Below, piece after piece: positions 59,583 through 64,000 of a stretch of DNA of 64,000 nucleotides. The stretch is taken from contig NZ_CP010849.1 in NCBI RefSeq assembly GCF_000931445.1, forward strand, positions 5,084,001-5,148,000, in the 5' to 3' direction. The notes under the pieces are model-generated. The model was not told the origin of the DNA. It was given only the letters and a program-made list of their open reading frames with translations, and searched no databases. Position 1 is the first letter of the stretch, and every line of letters begins with the position of its first letter. The DNA comes from Streptomyces cyaneogriseus subsp. noncyanogenus (lineage in GTDB: Bacteria > Actinomycetota > Actinomycetes > Streptomycetales > Streptomycetaceae). The translations under genes were made by a program, and so were the position numbers.

Positions 59583-60425
59583 CTACAGCACCTTGGACAG
59601 GAACGCCTTCGTCCGTTCGTGCTGCGGATCGGTCAGGACGTCGCGCGGGTTGCCGGACTCGACCACCACGCCGCCGTCCATGAAGACCAGGCTGTCGCCG
59701 ACCTCGCGGGCGAAGCCCATCTCGTGGGTGACGACGACCATCGTCATGCCGGACTCGGCCAGGTCGCGCATGACGTCGAGGACGTCACCGACCAGCTCCG
59801 GGTCCAGGGCCGAGGTCGGCTCGTCGAAAAGCATCAGCTTCGGGTCCATCGCCAGCGCGCGGGCGATCGCCACGCGCTGCTGCTGGCCGCCGGAGAGCTG
59901 CGAGGGGTAGTTGCCGGCCTTGTCGGCCAGGCCCACGCGCTCCAGAAGCTGCATCGCGCGCTCCTTGGCCTGGGCCCTGCCCACGCCCCTGACCTGCATC
60001 GGCGCCTCGATGATGTTCTCCAGCGCCGTCATGTGCGGGAACAGGTTGAAGCGCTGGAAGACCATGCCGATGTCCCGGCGCTTGAGGGCGACCTCGCTGT
60101 CCTTGAGCTCGTACAGCTTGTCGCCCTTCTGGCGGTAGCCGACCAGCTCGCCGTCGACGTACAGACGGCCGGCGTTGATCTTCTCCAGGTGGTTGATGCA
60201 GCGCAGGAACGTCGACTTGCCGGAGCCGGAGGGGCCGATGAGGCAGAACACCTCGCCGGTCCTCACCTCCAGGTCGATGCCCTTGAGGACCTCGACCGCG
60301 CCGTAGGACTTGTGGACGCCCTCGGCCTTCACCATGGGGGTGGACGTGTCGTTCACGGGGGTGTCCGTCTTGCTCGTCGTCCCGGGCGCGCTCGTGCCGC
60401 CCGGCTTGCTCGTCTTCCCGGTCAT
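59583..60425 (-). CDS. Polar amino acid ABC transporter ATPase (GlnQ/GluA-like)
   Basis: A 280-residue ABC ATPase. Walker A is GPSGSGKS, the Q-loop is MVFQRFNLFPHMT, the signature is LSGGQQQRVAIARAL, Walker B is LMLFDEPTSALDPE and the switch histidine is in VTHEMGF. It has an unusual Thr/Ser/Lys-rich N-terminal extension of 30 residues. The start overlaps the permease stop (ATGA). It is the last gene of a binding protein-permease-ATPase operon; the ATPase subfamily serves polar amino acids such as glutamate and glutamine. Confidence 0.94.
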   Translation of the reverse strand: MTGKTSKPGGTSAPGTTSKTDTPVNDTSTPMVKAEGVHKSYGAVEVLKGIDLEVRTGEVFCLIGPSGSGKSTFLRCINHLEKINAGRLYVDGELVGYRQKGDKLYELKDSEVALKRRDIGMVFQRFNLFPHMTALENIIEAPMQVRGVGRAQAKERAMQLLERVGLADKAGNYPSQLSGGQQQRVAIARALAMDPKLMLFDEPTSALDPELVGDVLDVMRDLAESGMTMVVVTHEMGFAREVGDSLVFMDGGVVVESGNPRDVLTDPQHERTKAFLSKVL

Positions 60426-61360
60426 GCCGCGGCTCCCCTCGGACGGCTGAGGCTCAGCATGTTGGCCCGGACCTTCTGCCAGGGCGTCGGCGGGAGCTGG
60501 CGCGTGGAGCCGCGGGCGTAGTACCGCTCCAGGTAGTACTGGCCGACGCTGAAGACGGAGGTCAGCAGGAGGTACCAGACCGCCGCCAGGAAGAGCATCT
60601 CGGCGGGGGCGCCGGAGGTCTGGCCGATGTCCTGGGCCACGCGGAACAGCTCGGAGTACTGGACCACCGACACCAGCGAGGTGGTCTTCAGCATGTTGAT
60701 GACCTCGTTGCCCGTCGGCGGCACGATCACGCGCATCGCCTGCGGGACGACGATCCGGCGCAGCGTCTTGGCGTGGCTCATGCCCAGCGCGTGCGCCGCC
60801 TCGGTCTGGCCCTCGTCGACCGCGAGCAGACCGGCGCGGCAGATCTCCGCCATGTACGCGGCCTCGTTCAGGCCGAGGCCGAGCAGCGCCGTCAGGAACG
60901 GCGTCATGAAGTCCGCCCACTCGTCGCGGTAGACCGGGCCGAGGTTGATGTACTCGAAGACCAGGCCCAGGTTGAACCAGACGACGAGCTGCACCAGGAC
61001 CGGTGTGCCGCGGAAGAACCAGATGTAGAACCACGCGATGGACGAGGTCACCGGGTTCTTCGACAGGCGCATCACCGCGAGCAGGATGCCGCCGACGATG
61101 CCGATCAGCATGGACAGGACGGTGATCAGGAGCGTCTTGCCCAGACCGCCGAGGACGCGGTCGTCGAAGAGGTAGTCGGGAATCGCACCCCAGTTGATCT
61201 TGCCCTGGGAGAACGCGTAGACGATCGCCGCCAGCAGCGCGATCGCGACGACGGCGGAGACGTACCGCCCGTAGTGCCGGACCGGGATGGCCTTGATGGC
61301 CTCCGCGCCGGCCGGGGGCGTGTCGCCCCGGCCGTCCGTCTTGTCGATGTCAACAGTCAC
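60422..61360 (-). CDS. Amino acid ABC transporter permease
   Basis: A 312-residue HisM/GlnP-type permease. Residues 35-55 form a first helix; the binding-protein-dependent transport domain spans about 75-285. The RGTPVLVQL motif typical of the HisMQ subfamily is visible, as is the EAA loop EGQTEAAHALGMSHAKTLRRIVVPQAMR. The single permease probably works as a homodimer. Coupled to the ATPase by a four-base overlap and 30 bases after the binding protein. Confidence 0.94.
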   Translation of the reverse strand: MTVDIDKTDGRGDTPPAGAEAIKAIPVRHYGRYVSAVVAIALLAAIVYAFSQGKINWGAIPDYLFDDRVLGGLGKTLLITVLSMLIGIVGGILLAVMRLSKNPVTSSIAWFYIWFFRGTPVLVQLVVWFNLGLVFEYINLGPVYRDEWADFMTPFLTALLGLGLNEAAYMAEICRAGLLAVDEGQTEAAHALGMSHAKTLRRIVVPQAMRVIVPPTGNEVINMLKTTSLVSVVQYSELFRVAQDIGQTSGAPAEMLFLAAVWYLLLTSVFSVGQYYLERYYARGSTRQLPPTPWQKVRANMLSLSRPRGAAA

Positions 61361-61390
61361 GGGTGTTGCCTTTCAGGGCCGCGGCCGCGG

Positions 61391-62359
61391 TCACTTGCCG
61401 CCGTTGATGGTGGCTTCGGTGACGGCACCTTCCGCCACGCCCCACTTGTCGAGCACCTTCTTGTACTCGCCGTTCTCGATGATCGCGTCCATGGCCGCCT
61501 TCAGGGCGTCCCGCAGCCCGGCGTTGTCCTTGCCGACCGCGATGCCGTAGGGGGCCGCCTCGACCTGCTCGCCGACCAGCTCGAAGTCCTTGCCGCCGCC
61601 GGAGGTCTTCACGGAGTAGGCGGCGACCGGGAAGTCGGCGGAGCCGGCGTCGGCGCCGCCCGCGCGCAGGCGGGTCTGGGCCTGCTGGTCGTTGTCGAAC
61701 GCCTCGATGGAGAGCTTCTTGCCCTTCGGGCACTTCTTGGCCTGGTCCTTGGCCAGGTCCTCGGAGACCGTGCCGCGCTGGAGCACGACCTTCTTGCCGC
61801 ACAGGTCGGACCAGCCCTTGATGCCCTGGTCGTCGCCCTTCTTGGTGTAGATCGAGACACCGGCGGTGAAGTAGTCGACGAAGTCGACGCCCTCGCCGAC
61901 CTTCTTGCCGGTGTCGGAGTCGATGCCCTCCTGGCGGTCCTTGGTGTCGGTCATCGCGGACATGGCGATGTCGTAGCGACCGGAGCGCAGACCGGTGATG
62001 AGGGTGTCGAAGGTGCCGTTCTCGAACTCGAACCGCACGCCGAGCTGCTTGCCCATGGCGTCCGCGAGGTCCGGGTCGATGCCGACCGTCTTGCCGGAGC
62101 CGTCCTTGAATTCGACCGGAGCGTAGGCGATGTCGGAGCCGACCTTGATGACGCCCTTGTCACGGATGGCCGACGGCAGCTTTTCGGCCAGCGGGGCGGC
62201 GCTCACGGAGCCGGCCCCCTCGCTTTCGCCGCTGGAGCCCTTCTTCTCGGTCTGGTCACCGCATCCGGTGAGCAGCACAGCGCCTGCGACCGCGAGGGCA
62301 CCGACCGCTGCTATCCGGGAGTGCGCTGCGGTCGTACGACGGGTGGAGCGTGCGGTCAT
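61391..62359 (-). CDS. Amino acid-binding lipoprotein (SBP family 3)
   Basis: A 322-residue solute-binding lipoprotein. The signal peptide ends at the lipobox LLTGC, then a Ser/Gly/Glu linker of about 25 residues. The family 3 signature is KVGSDIAYAPVEFKDGSGKTVGIDPDLADAMGKQLGVRFEF. Polar amino acids are the usual ligands. An in-frame open stretch runs far upstream, but the ATG at 62359, preceded by GGAGGAACC, gives a proper signal peptide. First gene of the ABC operon. Confidence 0.93.
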   Translation of the reverse strand: MTARSTRRTTAAHSRIAAVGALAVAGAVLLTGCGDQTEKKGSSGESEGAGSVSAAPLAEKLPSAIRDKGVIKVGSDIAYAPVEFKDGSGKTVGIDPDLADAMGKQLGVRFEFENGTFDTLITGLRSGRYDIAMSAMTDTKDRQEGIDSDTGKKVGEGVDFVDYFTAGVSIYTKKGDDQGIKGWSDLCGKKVVLQRGTVSEDLAKDQAKKCPKGKKLSIEAFDNDQQAQTRLRAGGADAGSADFPVAAYSVKTSGGGKDFELVGEQVEAAPYGIAVGKDNAGLRDALKAAMDAIIENGEYKKVLDKWGVAEGAVTEATINGGK

Positions 62360-63037
62360 GGTGGTTCCTCCGGCGGATGGGTGGACGTGCCGATGGGACG
62401 GGCGCCCGCCGATGAGCGCGGCCGATACCGCGCCGCGGGCCGACGGGTGCACACGGCGGTCGATGGGGGGCCACATCTTCGAGTGTCGCGACCTCGTGTG
62501 ATGACGGCATCTTGCCATTCGGACGCGGCTGATCAGGGGGCTCGTCATGTCAAAATCGGATAACGGGTGCCACCCCGAACCCCAACAGGTTGGTACATCG
62601 CGACCGAACCTTTTCGGGTTTCGCCCCTCCCGGCCGGAAGATCTACGGCGCATCTCAGGATGCGGACGTCTTCGCCGATACCTCTCTTTGCTCGTGTGTG
62701 CCTTTCGCGGGCTTGTCAAGACCCTGGCGGGACCTTGTCCGAATGTGCGTCTATGAGGGATGTCACGGACATATGGCGGCGTTGTGATTCCCGGGTGACC
62801 TGTGGGTGACCTTCGGCGTCCGTGATGTGAGCTTGCTCCGAACGGACTCGTCGGCGGGGGTGTCCGTCGGGTAAGAAGGTTCTTTACACCCCTCATCCGG
62901 GGCTCAGGGCGCGTGTGCGGCGCGCCCGTCGCGCAGGCACTCGTACGCATCCAACGGTCAGGGCTTGCGCGGTCCCGCCCGCTCCTCACCAGGAGTGGAC
63001 ACACCCTCACGACAAGAAAAGCTAAGGGGTAAACGAA
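62360..63037. other. Long intergenic region between ABC operon and malic enzyme
   Basis: This 678-base divergent spacer is lower in GC than the coding DNA and has no credible gene. It holds a TTGACA on the minus strand (62548-62553) and a PHO-box-like direct repeat at 62791-62814. Near 62960-63020 the sequence becomes A-rich before the malic enzyme Shine-Dalgarno (AAGGGG). Confidence 0.5.
62791..62812 (-). promoter_or_regulatory. PHO-box-like pair of 11-bp direct repeats
   Basis: On the minus strand, GGTCACCCACA and GGTCACCCGGG are adjacent 11-base units. They match the Streptomyces PhoP direct-repeat consensus G(G/T)TCAYYYR(G/C)G at 10 and 11 of 11 positions. The site is about 430 bases from the ABC operon start and 225 from the malic enzyme start. 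Confidence 0.5.

Positions 63038-64000
<963 letters not shown>

Overview
The window is high-GC actinobacterial chromosome and reads throughout as Streptomyces. The evidence is third-position G/C bias in every real gene, a WhiB-like regulator, the sigR-rsrA and sigH regulatory pairs, the das chitin-sugar locus, nickel superoxide dismutase with its protease, and the epi-isozizaene/albaflavenone pair. From memory, gene order closely follows the S. coelicolor segment from about SCO5204 to SCO5261, so this is mostly conserved core chromosome. I see no prophage, transposase or CRISPR array.

Layout. 1-5.3 kb: the 3' part of a UPF0182 membrane protein, then a Sel1-repeat protein between two identical initiator tRNA genes. 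5.4-7.9 kb: Fur-family repressor divergent from a catalase, and a CBS-domain protein. 8-15.6 kb: hisN, a small HTH protein divergent from a TetR regulator, an SMR transporter, aroA-rsgA, an M50 membrane protease, an HMCES-type protein and an alpha/beta hydrolase. 15.6-21 kb: sigR-rsrA with a matching SigR promoter, two tandem membrane HD-domain proteins and a TPR protein. 21-25 kb: def, then the epi-isozizaene synthase/CYP170 sesquiterpene operon. 24.6-29.6 kb: the nrdA-nrdB-nrdS class Ia ribonucleotide reductase operon behind a cobalamin riboswitch and two NrdR-like boxes. 29.6-32 kb: GNAT, an SSS symporter and its DUF3311 partner. 32-41 kb: dasR, dasABC-dasD, nagB and a divergent SIS-domain sugar-phosphate enzyme, with dre-like DasR sites. 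40.8-46.7 kb: SDR/TetR divergon, PdtaS-like kinase, wblE, lipid kinase, small membrane protein. 46.8-52 kb: anti-sigma factor and sigH, UBP zinc finger, Na+/H+ antiporter, PLP enzyme, amidase. 52.3-56 kb: a Family 2B encapsulin shell gene followed by a polyprenyl diphosphate synthase, a likely nanocompartment and cargo. 56-64 kb: RibD-like protein, sodN/sodX, CGNR regulator, methyltransferase, polar amino acid ABC transporter and the 5' part of a malic enzyme.

Two things stand out. First, 38326-38582 is very probably not genomic. It holds two perfect 42-nt copies of the loxP-based 454 Titanium paired-end linker, separated by a 49-nt inverted copy of the end of nagB and followed by a 124-nt duplication of the flanking sequence. 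Second, the encapsulin plus isoprenyl synthase pair at 52.4-55.0 kb is the best candidate for an under-described system.

Comparisons with S. coelicolor genes are from memory and were not computed.
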